Positions 24,507 through 37,059 are shown, counted from the stretch's first letter. The stretch: 64,000 nucleotides of DNA from Phoronis australis (GCA_002633005.1 NMRA01000066.1:651199-715198); one strand, 5' to 3'. A program made the numbers and translations. The notes: a model not told the origin generated them from the letters alone.

Positions 24507-27500
24507 CTGAAAGTTAAAGAAACAAAGAATTGGAACAAGCTGAAAGCGTATGGATCCAACAGGCATCACATTATCATTGTAAGTTGGTGTCAGTACGGTA
24601 GTGATTAAGATATCAATTCTTTGGTAATGAAAACTATGCCTTTTAAAGTTCGAAATCCATCGTATAGCCATTGTAGTTACCGACAATCAGGGTCTAAATG
24701 ACGTCATTTTATGGTCAATCAAATGTTGACCATCTGTCCTTGCCCAAAGTACTCATGTCAAAACAACGGAATTGACGTCATTATTAACGGGGCACTCAAA
24801 GTATCAACTCACAAGACTTGTATGGGCAATATCACAACGAAGTGATAGAAATATGATTTTTCATATGAGAAGTCTTTCTAACCAGGTGCAACTTTTGACT
24901 AATTCTTTGAAATTATCAATCGAAACTGACTTTCATAATCATTTTAGGAAAATGCAACTAAAATACCTTTGGCCAATTTTTGAAATACATTTAGCGCTAC
25001 CTTTGCCGCGAAATCGCACCCTTAACATTTTCAAACGCGAATTACCAATTGCTTAAACTGACTTTGTCCTTATTGATCATTTTAGTGGTATAGATTTTTG
25101 TTTTCTCTGATGTTTGTGCTTGTAAGTCTACAGACAAAACCCCAAGGACCCTCCGAAAGGTGGGGCGGAAGACGGGTCCAACCACACTGATGTAACGCAT
25201 CGACATAGGTCAATGAGATCGATTACAGCAACACAACAGCGTACTTGTACATGTACATGTAGCAAGACACTGAAGAACGTCAGTGGGCTGAAGATACAAG
25301 ATACACCAAGGCAGGATAAAGTGTCTCTGGAGGACTGCAAGGCAGCTCTTGGATGCAATATCCAGTGAGACGGCAGAGAAACTGAGTCAGGAAACGAACC
25401 ACAGCCCCGAAAACCTCAAGTATAAGCAACCGACGCATTGGCGGAGAATGATGTCACGTCGGTTGTGACACAATTTCTTCGGTTGTTGACGTAATACACT
25501 ATTCCACATATCGGATAGGATATGTCTTAATCCTCAGTTTCCGTTGCGGCTGTGGGACTCAATTATCTCATGAATCGCCTCTCTCATCACACGGAAAACC
25601 AATCCTCCAAAACACTGCTGAGTCATAGTTATATCCACAGGCAGGGCAACGTTGTTGATAAACCCTACTTTTAAGCGCCTGCTTCGTTTCCCCCAACAAA
25701 GGACGGTGCACATTCGCTTTTCGTTCAGTGTAAAAGACAAACCACCAAAAGGAACGAATGTGCAGGGCCCTATGTTGGGGAAACGGAACAGGCGCTTAAA
25801 AGCAGGGTTTATATAAACACCGTCGCCATACCTATGGGGATAACTATGACGCAGCAGTGTTTATTCACCTTGCGCATCAGACCATGACTTTTTTCTGAAA
25901 AATGTGGTGATCCTTGATACTGAGGAGGATTGGTTTCCCCTTGGTGTGAGAGAGGCGATTCACGAGAGAATTGAGTTCCCCAGCTTCAACAGACACTAAG
26001 AACTAAGACAAAACCTATCAGCTATGTAGAATAGTGTACTACGTCATCAACCAAAGAAAGTGTCACAACCCGTGATAAAAATGTCCACCAGTGTCGACAC
26101 GCCAGCACTTCGGGTTCAGAAGATCTGTAAAAATCTCCGAGATGGGAACGCTACGTTTTTATTAGTATGCCGTTTGTTTGTGTTGAAGAAGTTTGGTTGT
26201 CTTTAATGGAAGACCATTGTAACACCTTCCACACTGTTTCCAGTTATGCATAGCATTAAAAACTTATTTATTCCGAAAGATCGAACATTGTTCATAATCG
26301 GGTCTCTATTGCGGTGACACTTCCAAAATTACGTAGGTGTGGGAAGCCGGGTGACAAGGGGGCAAACAACCTCTCGACCAAAATATCGGAAGGTGAATGT
26401 ACGTTTTCGACCCCAAATATTCCGGATAGTAATGAGTATCGATTAATTATTCAGTTTCGACACGCAAAATAACATTGAAAATAGAACACTCTCCACCACC
26501 ATGAAATTTTTCCTACGCCTATGTAACAAAGCAGTGATTAAGGCAATATTACACGAGTAATTAATTTTTTTCAAAGACAGAAATGTCTGCTGACCATTTT
26601 TGCAAGATGAATAATAAAAAAATGGAGCATTTCACTAAAATCTTTCACGCCTATTTTAAAAACGATTTTTGGATTGAGAATAAGGCTCCATTCGGTAAGT
26701 AATTTAGATAGTTATACTTTTGTTAATTAATGAAACTTCATCATCTCGGTATAATTTTTTAACGCTACTAAGTCTGCAAGTGATGATAAAGGGCTATGTC
26801 GTTTTGGTCGTCTGACCATCTCAACAAAGCAAAACACAACTTGAACGCATGGTGCTGGAGAATCACTTCGAAAATCGAAATGTTGCCCAGCAACTTTCAC
26901 CCACATGGAAATTGCGACAATCCACAGACAGTTGAATTCTTGCAGTTCAATGGTTTTTAATAACATACCAAAATATTGACAATTTTAAATTCATTTTGTT
27001 GGGGACAGGGATGTTTGCAAACTTCAAACTAAATCAAATCAATTTAACTGCGGTAAACTTTCCTATCGAATCAGTAAGTGAATTTCAATATTAAAAAGTG
27101 TTACACTACAAATAAAATCCTACATCTTAATTTTCAAAGTCAGCACTGCAAGTGGCGTTAAAAGGAAGGGGTGCTGATGTAACTTACCACACATACATTC
27201 TCTTCTCTGGGCAAAGAACCAGATCGTCTTTCTACCGTGTGGAGTCCCACGTCTGCATCTGCCTCGGGCAAGAAAGGTGACGTCGCGCGTTTGACATTTT
27301 CCCAGAGGACTGAAGTTGCACACAGCACTGTAGAATGGTCAAAACATTACCTGGGACAAGATTACATTATCTTTTCTATGTTAAGGTGCAGGTTAAGAAC
27401 ATTTGACGTTTTTGATACAGACCAGCATCCTGTTTTGTGTATTTTATTAGTTGACTGTGGGCAATAACATTCAGGTGACTGAGATTTCAGAAAATTTGAG

Positions 27501-30500
27501 AAGTCCTTCCGACTTTTAATTTTTTTTAGAGAGGGACAGCGAAAGGCAGAGCGATATGGGAAGGAGGTGGAGGGGATGTAGACGGGGGGGGGGGAGAGGA
27601 AGCAGGGAAATTCTTATTATTCGACATCTGCTACCATCTCTAAATGTCATGACCAAATCTGTCCAATATGATGTCATCAGGTTATTGAATACCTTTCCGG
27701 ATAAAGTCAAAGAGGCAAAAACATTGGCTGCAGTAGATTAACTTTGCCGGATCCGCCTGTTAATATCTGGATAAGACATCTGATTGACGGTGTTTTTGCC
27801 TGTTGATCCAGCTCAACAAGTAAAATCCATCAAGTGTACCTAGTTTGTATATCCCAATGAACTGGCGTTTTCAACTGAAGGCCACGTCGTGTGCATCCAT
27901 GAAAAAATACACGGAATGCCCTGAAGAAGTACGAGTATGCTTGGATATGGCCCAAGTCTTCAGGCACTAACAGCCACCTTTACAGTTCACAGTGTTTTAC
28001 AAAACGTTCTCCCACTAGCAAATAATCGACACTCCTATGAGCGAGAACCTGTGAAAGGGTTGCGATTGTGACTGTGGCTTACACTGTTGTGTGGACTAGA
28101 CTTAAAAATCCATTACGACTGACCTATTCATTTCTAATTCCTAATAATTTAAGACGATTACTAGATGACAATGTTAACAACCAACATGAGTGCAATTGTG
28201 AGGCCTTCAGAAACGTACACAATTCTTGGTGAGTTTTTGTTTTTAAGTAATGACGCGATTGAGTTGTATAACGATGCCTGGGCACGCCAGAACCAAGTAC
28301 TCCATTTTGACCTTAACAGAGAATTTCCATCAAGGTTTATTTTTTCTACTTGAAAGTGATGAAGCAAATTTTTTCTTTTTCTCTGCTTATGAGCCATTCC
28401 AGTTGAGGTTCATGAGTTCACATAAATTTCGAGAACCGAAGGGTTACAATCATTGCACTGTCATGGCACTCATCGCCTACTGTAGGTCTGATAAATGTGT
28501 TTCATATAATGTACCTCATGATAAATGTGGGTTTCATATCGAGAGTCGCAGTATGTAAATGATCTTACGACCAGCCTCGAAACCTACATGTAATGACTTA
28601 TATTCATTCTATTCGTGCTTTATTAGAAAAATGTTTCTAAATAAGAATGAACACCCACTTACTTTTTCGGACGACACACTGTGTTCTTTACAGGCCTAGT
28701 GTAATATACGCCTCTGTATGACCGTGAATAGTAAGTCCGCTTTTTACACGGACGGGCAGGTTCATGCCAATTATGTTGTCGCTTCTGAAGCTTCTCTTGC
28801 ACCTCTTCCTCCATGTTTGTTTCTTTAGCTGTCAAATCGTCAGCAAACGTCTCCTCGGTGTTTCTTATGTCGAAGTCACCTAGTCCAACCTGAGCGTCAT
28901 TCGTGACATCATCTGCACGCGCGTACGCGTACAGGCATACCAGGATTAGGGCAAGGAATGCCTGTAAGTTCAAATATCACGCTTAGTTACTAACACTCAG
29001 TTGTCATGTAAATGAGCCTTGTTCAGATCACTATTCATAGAGGGCTATAACAATAAGTGACACTATTTGCTAACGTCACTTCCTCAATTCATTCCTTGCT
29101 GGCAACCACCAGCATGACACGCACATGCACACTACAGGTCTTTGCAACAAAACGTATACCTTAATGGCTAAGAATATCTTGTTATACCAGACGATATTCC
29201 ATTTGCACCTGTAAAGTAGTTATCAACCACGTTCCATTCTCCAAAACAAATTTCTAGCAATTTCAGAAATATTACATTTACGAAACGGCGTGATTGTCTT
29301 CTTGCTTTATGTCAGAAGTGAAATTGGTTTTAAAAATTCATTTAGACAAATCAAACGTTCCAGAACATTTCGAATTTGATCTGAGACATTCAATCCGTGA
29401 ACAGGAAATTATTTAGCCGGGACAGATGCAATAACAACCTGACAGTTCTTCGTGAGTCCAAAGATCTCTTCTAAATTGTGTACGAATTAAGATGAGAAGA
29501 CCATTTTTATACGGGCAAATGACTTGAATCAGACAGTGTTTTATTACAAAAAAGTTAAAACATGAATTTAATGTCACTTTGACATCCTGAATCCTTAATC
29601 CCACCTTTTCGACTAGCTCGTGTAATTAGTTAATTATTTTAAAAACTATAGATTTTAACTTAGTAAAAGTGTACATTTTCTGAAAGAATTTGATGCTTGA
29701 CCTTTTTAACAAACTGACATTAATTGGGTAACGTGACCACGTCTACTGTCTTTTGGTAAAATTGAACAAAACAATTGCATCGATAACGTAATACGAAGGC
29801 CCACACGTGCCATGAAAGAAATTGAATCTGCTAACACGGTTTGCCAGTCTGTTCATAAGGATTGCCAATCTATTCATAAGGATTGCCAATCTGTTCATAA
29901 GGATTGCCAATCTGTAATTACGGATTTCTGATCTCTTAATAAGGATTTCCAAGCTGTATTATGGATTGGCAATTGGTTGGTTTCGACCAGTGACTCATAC
30001 GCAGAGCATTGTAGTGGAAGTGCCATCGACCTTTGAGAATCGTGTTGACTTAAGACAGAGATTTGACAAACTTTGTAGATTTAAAGCACATGCTATAGCA
30101 CTTTTATAAATATTTTATATGTATGTTACAAGTTTTAATTTCGATATTGAAATAGTTAAACATTCTACGCACTAATTTTGTTTTGTATGCTCTCGTTTTT
30201 GTTGCAGTTTGTTTCCTGGGAAAAAGGACAAGTTCCCTCTCTTTGTATTTAACTTATTTCAATCAGTTAAATACAAACATCTAGATCTAGATTCATCAGC
30301 CACCTATATTCCATCGTAGCGATTTGAAAAAAAATATGTGCCTGTACATGATTTGCATTTTGTTTCTTTAAAACCGCATGCTGCGCCATCTTTCTTTTGG
30401 TCAATGTTTTGCACAAAACCATTCGTATTTGTTTCTTTTTAATACGAAGTGTTAGCGTTCCTAATTAGACATAAAATCATGGACCGAATGGTGTTCATGC

Positions 30501-32999
30501 TTTGCTAGAACACGAACTGATGTTATTCTAATTTGATGTTAGTGATTTCGGCATTACCTAGACTACTTGGCACTGCACGGGGCTTTAAGGGGCGTGATTA
30601 CCTTGTTGTCTTATGTCAAAAGTGAAATTGGTTATAATAATTCATTTTCTAACTCAGTACAATTCTTGTCAGCATTGTGCATTTGCATATATTCTTTTCC
30701 AACGTTTCGACAAAAAGCACTTCACCATTCCCAACGAAAATATCCAACCACCACAGCATGGTCAGACGTATCACGAACAATAGCTCACTTGCGAGTTTCT
30801 CGCTAGTCACTGTGACGTCACCGCAAAGGGGGCAAAACCCGCCATATTGCTCTTGTTTTGCCCCGAGTCTTTGCTACACACGCTAAAACTTACTGGAGTT
30901 CTTATGGTGAATTTTACGCTTAAAACGTTAAAACAACTTAAGATATGGTAGATGGGTCGTGGAATAACTGTGAATAGACGAAGAAAATGTGACCTTGTTA
31001 TGTTGTGNAGGCTCTCCTTATTAGCTAGGGTTTCACTGATTCTGGGGTCGGTTGAGCTCACCCTTTGGGGATATCTTTGACCTCTGCATGAAACTACTTT
31101 ACAAGGGACCTTTGGTTTAGTTGTTCGTGTTACTTGTAACCATTCTTGAGGTGGTAGGAAATTTTTCTTGAAAGTGGTGAAGTGAATTTCATGGAAACGT
31201 TGAACATGTATGTATGTAAATTCACGATGCTAACAACAATTATGCTGAGTTTTCTAATTTTACTAATGTGACCCAAAACAACTATCGCTAATAATTCATT
31301 TTGACAAGTCAAACGTGCCGGTACATATCAAATTTGATCTGAGACATTCAGTTCGTGATCTGGACATTAATGGACCTAGTATGAATCAATAACAACTTGA
31401 CAGCTCTTTGTGAGTCCAAAGATTTCTTCTAAGCTGTGTAATAAATAAGATGAGACCATGTTTGTACTAGTAAATGACTTAAATCAGACAGTATTTCATT
31501 ACCAAAAACATTACTTTAAATCAGCTCTAACATCCTTAAACTTTTATCAGACTTTACCGACTGGCCCGTGTAATTATCAAACTACTTGAAAACACATAGA
31601 TTTTAACTCAGTAAAAGTATACATTTTCTGAAAGTAAAGGTAGCGTAGAATTTGATGCTTAAACTTTTTAACAAACTGCCGTGATTTGGGTACAGTATCT
31701 TTTGGTAAATTTGAGCAAGACAGAGATATCAATATCGTAATACGAAACCCCAATAGTGTCATGAAGAAATAAAATTTGAATCTGCTAATACGCTTTTTCC
31801 AATCTGTGAATATGGATTGCCAATCTGTTATGTCGGATTGTCATTCTGTTATTACGGATTGTCAATCACTTATTACGGATTGTCAATCCGTTAATTATGA
31901 TTGGAAATCCGTAATAACAGACTGGAAAACCATATTAACTGATTGGCAACCCGTATTAACAGTTTGGCAAAATGTAATTACAAATTGGTATTCCCTATTA
32001 ACACATCCATTTTTATTTTTTCTTGGCACGAATGGGCCTTCGTATACCCTTCCATACTCTTTATGTTATTTCTGATTTTCCTGTGTACAGTTGTAAAGCA
32101 AACTGCCAACAAAAGAAGTAAAAATATTACCCTCAGGCACATGGTAAAATGAACGTGGTGGAAGTGAAATCAACGGTGAAATAAACAATGTCAGAGAATG
32201 TGAATAAAAAACGGCAGAGGTCTAACTGAACACAACCATCGTGCAGTAAGCTGCTTATTCAGCACAAATTTTGAGACTAATTAATAGAGGCTAAAAATCT
32301 GAAACCGAAATGGGTCATTTTATACAAGCGAGAAGTCGTGTTGCTTGTTATCTCGTTCTATTTATTTTCCAGCCATGTTGGTGTAAAATGATCTTGAATG
32401 GACACACCTTTCAAATGCAAGGACAACTGTCGGGATAGAGAACATAACGTGCGTTCAATGTAACGCTATTCACAAGAATGAATACGAAAACATTTATCCA
32501 TAAGACTTGTGAATTCTCATTAACAACATTACATTTGGCCACTGGTCGCAATCGTTACCAACATGGGTTGTTCCTCATGACAAGGTTACGAGACTTTATA
32601 TTGTGATAGTAAATAAGTACATTCCGTCTATCACCTGGTTTGTTGTTGTCTCTTGCGATCTTTTTCAGCGCATATTTGTCTATCAGATAATCATTTTATA
32701 TGTTGTTGTTATAGTACACATTATTAATGGTGCTGCCGCTTGGTTTAATGCCAACATGAGAGTCAAACCTAGGTACGAAAGTCCTGATGTTATTATCAAC
32801 AAACGAATTAGTGTAACAATTGTTAAATAGAACTTTTTATACGACATATGGCAAGCTATGCCTACCCCTTTTAAAACGAATGAGGAAAGGTGAGAGGCAT
32901 TTGATAACAAATTAAAAATTGAAACCAAAAACACAGTATATAGATTGCGTTCTATATCAATACACTGAGAACAAGTTGTTTACTTACAAACTTTTTCAT
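24310..32999 (-). CDS. Secreted antistasin-domain protein, copy 1
   Basis: Four coding exons: 32999-32988, 28961-28663, 27327-27188 and 24506-24310. Phases 0, 2 and 1 agree at the three junctions, giving 215 residues. The order is: signal peptide MKKFAFLALILVCLYAYARA; an acidic propeptide to about residue 62 ending at a KR-Q site; a basic Tyr/Arg-rich segment with two Cys (PARPC to NTVC); a five-Cys exon with GRCRRGTPHGRK and IWFF; and two antistasin-like repeats (CPPVC...GCPICKCKPC and CPPLC...GCPTCRCRKC) with 16 Cys in all. Antistasin-type domains are secreted serine-protease inhibitors in leeches and occur in cnidarians, so inhibition is the likely but unproven role. The TATA-like box is degraded (CATACAAAC). 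Splice sites are all canonical. The exon structure was deduced by hand without transcript data. Confidence 0.82.
25435..26160. mobile_element. Head-to-head pair of Penelope/GIY-YIG-like fragments
   Basis: The segment 25,435-25,740 is an imperfect reverse complement of 25,745-26,160. The plus-strand arm encodes CAGPYVGETEQALKSR and later VVILDTEEDWFPLGVREAIH then ERIEFPSFNRH, which I associate with the C-terminal GIY-YIG-type region of Penelope-like retroelements. The minus-strand arm has the related MREAIHEIIE. Both are degenerate. Unit 3 (56,985-57,160) has only one arm. Confidence 0.6.
27188..27327 (-). CDS. Antistasin gene exon 3, copy 1 (five-Cys exon)
   Basis: 140 nt, acceptor TTTTGACCATTCTACAG, donor TGTG|GTAAGT. 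It encodes AVCNFSPLGKCQTRDVTFLA, RGRCRRGTPHGRKTIWFF and AQRRECMC. I do not recognise the fold. Cys spacing, GRCRRGTPH and IWFFA are kept in all three copies. Confidence 0.8.
27515..27605 (+). repeat. Purine-rich run in intron 3
   Basis: AG/GGGA-rich strand with a run of about ten G near 27,586. Equivalent runs occur at about 42,425-42,505 (interrupted by an N) and 58,705-58,800 in the other units. Confidence 0.7.
27640..27741 (+). mobile_element. Possible LINE C-terminal remnant shared by the three units
   Basis: The plus strand reads VQYDVIRLLNTFPDKVKEAK then TLAAVD and a stop. Copies at about 42,570-42,650 (YDAIKLVNAFPDKVKDAK) and 58,845-58,935 (YYAIKLLNAFPDKVKDAK) keep the frame and stop. 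The shape resembles the 'WNSLPxxIKxAxSLxxFK' end of many LINE ORFs. It lies in intron 2 of the antistasin-domain gene in antisense orientation. Confidence 0.4.
28663..28961 (-). CDS. Antistasin gene exon 2, copy 1 (signal peptide, propeptide, Tyr/Arg-rich segment)
   Basis: 299 nt, acceptor TTTGAACTTACAG|GCATTC and donor CGAAAAA|GTAAGT. It starts in phase 0 with AFLALILVCLYAYARA, which completes the signal peptide begun by the MKKF exon. The acidic part has many Asp and Glu. After QKRQ comes PARPCKKRTYYSRSYRGVYY and TRPVKNTVC. A TTG codon precedes the acceptor; there is no ATG in this exon, so the upstream start exon is needed. Confidence 0.85.
29295..29985. repeat. Intron 1 direct duplicate, copy a
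   Basis: Aligns with 31,285-31,990 in the same orientation (shared TTTGATCTGAGACATTCA and GTGAGTCCAAAGAT). Each copy ends in the 21-bp minisatellite. The intervening 1.3 kb includes a single N at 31,007 and a 12-bp perfect hairpin TTTGTATTTAAC / GTTAAATACAAA at 30,242-30,277. Confidence 0.75.
29835..29975 (+). repeat. 21-bp minisatellite, block a
   Basis: About six tandem copies of GGATTGCCAATCTGTTCATAA with substitutions. Because the period is a multiple of three, it yields artificial ORFs with 7-residue repeats on both strands. Confidence 0.9.
31797..31997 (+). repeat. 21-bp minisatellite, block b
   Basis: About nine copies of the same 21-bp unit (GGATTGTCAATCTGTTATTAC type). The strand sense of the asymmetric part flips within the block, from TTGCCAAT to TTGGAAAT/TTGGCAAC forms. 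Confidence 0.88.
32988..32999 (-). CDS. Antistasin gene coding exon 1, copy 1 (MKKF)
   Basis: ATGAAAAAGTTT followed directly by GTAAGTAA. Four codons in phase 0 join to exon 2 to complete the signal peptide. The flanking sequence TTCTGCCGTGCGGTCAAG before the ATG is nearly identical in all three units. Confidence 0.8.
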
Positions 33000-33054
33000 C
33001 TTGACCGCACGGCAGAATGAGATAAAGTACAACACATATCCTTCACAACCCCCT

Positions 33055-33064
33055 TGTTTGTATG
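33055..33064 (-). promoter_or_regulatory. Degraded TATA-like box, copy 1
   Basis: Minus strand GCATACAAAC about 60 nt upstream of the ATG, at the position where copies 2 and 3 have GTATAAAC and CATATAAAC. The core TATAAA has become TACAAA. Confidence 0.45.
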
Positions 33065-33249
33065 CAAGTACATGCGAGATCGCGATGTCATGACCTTGTC
33101 ATAACCTCAGTTTTGTTCTGCAACGCGGAACACTTCATTTTAAAAAGTCACAAATTTCATTTTTTGATGTTCCTTACATACCGGAAAGAAAAGGTAATTT
33201 ATGTCGAGAAAATTCACTTGTCCATAATGAATGAACCAGCCTAGATTCC

Positions 33250-34900
33250 CTGGCTCCTTTTAAAAAGTCTGCAGACCTTGGCGTCCAGTTTAACCATGCT
33301 GTGTCTCATTAAAACCGTGAATATTCGAATTCGTAACAAGCCCACCAAGTGATTTCCTGGAGAACTGTTTGTCCAAGTATAATCGGGTAAAGAGAGTTTT
33401 CTAAATAAATTGTAGTCTTAAAGAAAACGCCACTACTGATACACTTTATAAATGAAATAAACAAATAATAAAAACTATGCCTCGTTTCATTAGGGTAGAG
33501 TCAATGCTGTATGGAATTTCCCAGGGTTTTCCTGTGTCGTCCTAAGAAGTTTTCACTGCTAAAGACGTAAAATATTATGATGCTTAATGTTGTCCAAGGT
33601 GACGGCAAACTGAAATTACAGAACGAATGCTTTAGTTGTGGTCACAGTAAGGAGTGTCGGCCGAGTAGTCAGACTTCAGTTGTCGGTGGCCTTCAGGTTC
33701 CATACATACTAAGATCTTGTACAGACTTAACTATAGAGACATTTTAAGTGGATCTGTTTCGATGCAGAGTGCTGCAGGAAAATTAGGATACCTACCCGTT
33801 TATGGAATAATTGAATGTAGAAATTCATGATAATTTCCACATCATTGTTCCAGAACATAACAGAGAATGTTTTTATTATTCGTTTCTTTCACTACCAAAT
33901 AACGATTTCGTCATATTTGGAACTACTAGGATTTTTTGTTCCATTTATTTTCAGTGTATCAGTTGTGGTGCTGTTTAAACCGCGATTTATTTACTGCACA
34001 TACTAGCTGGAACCTGTGCTCTGCACGATTACCAGCTTGTGTAAGGGAATCAGCTTTAGCCGGGTTTACTCTACACATAGGAAGTTGCCCTGGTGATACA
34101 TGCATGAGGAAACAAAAATATCACCTAAAAGGTGTGGTGTTATCAATGCTTTTAAGTATTATTTGCTATTGCCATCCAACTTTTTGTTTATCGCATTTCA
34201 TTCTTTGTCGAAAGTCCGTTTTTATAGTTATTTCACTGCACACAAATGTGATGTCGGTAACACCACAAAGTACAAACCTCAAATTCTCACGTACAGATCT
34301 ATATGTGAATGTGTGTTTCGCGTGTTTAGCTGTAGCGAACAAAGTCTTCACGGACAATCAAATTAGCTTGGTGCTGTTCCCATCACATTAGATTTTTGTT
34401 GGATCGTTGTGCGAACATAATGTGGAAAAGAGAAGTGCAGTGGCCATGGAATATAGAATATAGCAGCTTCCGCGGAACACATGCCTCACACTTTGTTGTC
34501 TTCCAACAAATGGAGTCTAACCACACACCTCTTTCAACGTTTCCAGTACCTGGCCCTGTATTGCACGCAGATATTCAAATGATGTTCCATTGGGTTCATG
34601 GAGGTTTTGTGCACTAATCATGATCGTAGGCAGTAAAGTTCAAAGACCTTCGCCCAATAAAATTTTTTGCTTCCTAATTTCCATTTATGAAGATGAAGTT
34701 TTCAACTAATAATCGATATTTTTAAATAATTATTTACAAAAAGGCATTTCTAATCTTGTGTTGTTGTTTTCGTAGTAACCGGTGGCTGTAGAAGAGAAAA
34801 GAAAAACAACGATCAAATATACTTGGAGCCATAATACATCAGTGTTCTCCACGACCAGTTTTAGCTCGTCACTTCATCAGGGTAGCCTTCAATAATGCTA
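33250..34900. other. 5' flank of copy 1; no gene recognised
   Basis: Contains a plus-strand ORF of 151 codons at 33,936-34,391 and a competing frame at 34,100-34,366. Both are of unknown type, and the corresponding part of unit 2 does not keep them. The part at about 34,785-34,900 matches 61,755-61,870 in unit 3. Confidence 0.45.
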
Positions 34901-34904
34901 TTTT

Positions 34905-35085
34905 AGGTTAATAGACAGCGCACAACAAGAAACGTTGTGCACTGACACCTGTCCTTTAGAATTATTTGCTACAAGTGACTGATTGCTAAAGTTTAATAAC
35001 TGTCAATTCCACGTCATGAGACAATACACAATAGAGAAACTTTCATTACACCAGACGTTCACTCATTTGGGATTCATTTATTCAT
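34905..35085. repeat. Segment found inverted in unit 2
   Basis: Its reverse complement occurs split at 49,110-49,215 and 50,165-50,210. Shared strings include TGTCTCATGA next to the AACAGTTATTAAACTTTA part, and CTTGTTGTGCGCTGTCT. The region from 35,090 to 37,060 holds no gene I recognise. Confidence 0.7.
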
Positions 35086-37059
35086 ATTACTGAATGCACT
35101 CTGGCGTTCAGACACTTGCATTAATTTTACATAAATATGTACGATGTCCCATAAAGTATCGGTAAATAAAAAAGTGTTACAGAAATACAGTCAATTCATT
35201 TATCCCTTATATGTGAGAATACAGCCATTGAATACGCCGTGAAATATACCATTGAATACGGAAAGTGAAGCCAGTAAATTTACATTGTTCGAGACCTTAT
35301 TTCTCGGTTGGTTTAGAGTCTCCTGGTGAAGTAAATTCATGTGTACGACGGCAAATTTTGATTGGGCTCGTTCCTTTGTTCTATTTAAAAATAGTACGAC
35401 GCGTCGTTCTTGAAAAAGTAGCAACTACAACTCTAAAACTATGAACTTTCAGCAAAGAATACTTATGAAAACTGCTACGCACAGTGATCAGCTGGCTAAT
35501 TTTAGGCTTCGCTAGTTTTAAGCTGGTTCATCATCAATATGTAAATGAACTACATGACGGCCCCAACAAAAACAGGCAAACATCTAATTCAAATCAAACA
35601 AAAAATTTTTGTTATTAACGCATACAGTATATCTACACTGAGAACTTTTAAGTTTAAAAATATATGCAGGAAATTGCGACCTAATATCTAGACAGGCGAT
35701 GAAAGCCAACTCGCTGGTTCCCTGCGTGAAGAGAACACACGCAGGTACTATTCAGTAGCACGCACTTCATCACTGGTTGATGTAACCTCGGCAGTCATTG
35801 GTTAGCTTTGCAACAAAGTGGGAAAGTGGCGGACTATGAACGATTTTTAGCCTTGTCATGCAATTGGCGTAGCAGCAACTATTTCGTTTCAGCAGTAATG
35901 TTTAATAGCCGCTTGCTTGAAACACTGTAAAATAAACACGCATCTGGCCGATTTAACCGGTGTGTTATTCATACTGTATGAATACAGAACAGCAACGTAA
36001 ACAAAAGTCAGCAACAGTACAAAGATGCACTCCGAAAAGGCGCAAACGCAATTTTCTGGTATTCACATTTCTTGAACATGAATGTTAAGCACCGATTTGT
36101 CAGTAAAACAGATAACCTTAATTTACACTTCCTCCATCAGTCATGCCAGTTAGTTTGCGTCAAGCGCTATCTTTTGAGAATTTGACCAGCCAATCAGTAA
36201 GGCCGGGGTAAGAAAAATTCTCGAGGAAAATTAAATGATACCTGCGTGATGGCTACCACCTAGCGGCAGGCAGGGAACAAGCGAGTGAAAGCCAATGGCT
36301 CCATGTATGACGTCACCACAACCTGGGCCCATCTCATCAATTGCACCCCTTGCCTTTGCCTATTGATACTCATTACCAACAAACATGAAACATTACATAT
36401 TAAAAAGCACCACCATGATTATAGAACACACAGAATTTCACGAAGACTGGAAATGTTATTTTTTCTTTCGGCTTCTGTGTTTACACTTGGCGACGTCAAT
36501 CATAAGACTTCTAGTTTTTATCGACTACCATTGCAATTCTCGACCTAAAAGGCAGCGTATTTTTTCTATTGCAAAAGGGAGCCTTATGAATCAGAGGCAA
36601 ACCTATCACTGCACTACTTAAGTTGACTTTTCGCCAGCAGATGTCAAAGCGAGCAAAAGTGGCAACAATGGCACGATATAGGGTAGAATGCACAAACCAA
36701 GAATTGTACCCATTTAAACGATTACAATTTACTCCGGCTTCAGAAACCTGCGCAAAATTCAGTTCCATGCACACGTCATTGCCTGCTGGCATGGCCGTTT
36801 CGCGGTCGACGGAGAGAGGTGGGTAAAAAGCATTCGCTGTCATCATGAATATCCGCCAGTAGTGCCGTCAGCTACAGGGCCTTGTACCGTCTGTCGAACC
36901 TGAGGTGCACACTTCGCTGGGATGCCACTGTATTGGGGCACGACGTGACAGCTTGCACCCAGTTTCACCTTGGGTGGTCTGCTTGCCCAGGACGACTTAT
37001 CACGTACTTGGCCACTACCGACCCGCTACTTTTATTCGTAAACCCTGCACTTTGCAGAA

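Larger units (their letters stand above)
23300..35000. repeat. Segmental duplication unit 1
   Basis: First of three units carrying the antistasin-domain gene. It aligns in order, with indels, to 38,450-51,550 and 54,056-61,990. Shared blocks include the 3' flank (GAAGACCTCGCCAG at 23,338), all four coding exons, a CTTTCCGGATAAAGTCAAAG block at 27,697 and the start-exon region. The outer limits are approximate. Confidence 0.75.

Noticed and set aside
27237-27467. Plus-strand ORF conserved at 27.2, 42.0 and 58.4 kb
   Set aside because: Antisense shadow of the five-Cys exon 3; it runs through that exon's acceptor into the intron.
28659-28973. 104-codon ORF read as a complete small secreted peptide
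   Set aside because: Its apparent start is TTG inside the acceptor region and its stop lies in the donor GTAAGT. It is exon 2 of the four-exon gene. The same applies to 60,003-60,314; in copy 2 (43,482-43,799) the start is a true ATG.
31776-32075. ORFs made of 7-residue repeats (also 29,743-29,952 and 43,856-44,191)
   Set aside because: Produced by the 21-bp minisatellite, whose period is divisible by three; open on both strands and not a protein signal.
32683-32830. Plus-strand ORF with a hydrophobic stretch kept in all three units, next to the MKKF exon
   Set aside because: Codon comparison of units 1 and 2 gives about 4 silent against 12 replacing changes over the shared part, which is not the pattern of a conserved protein.
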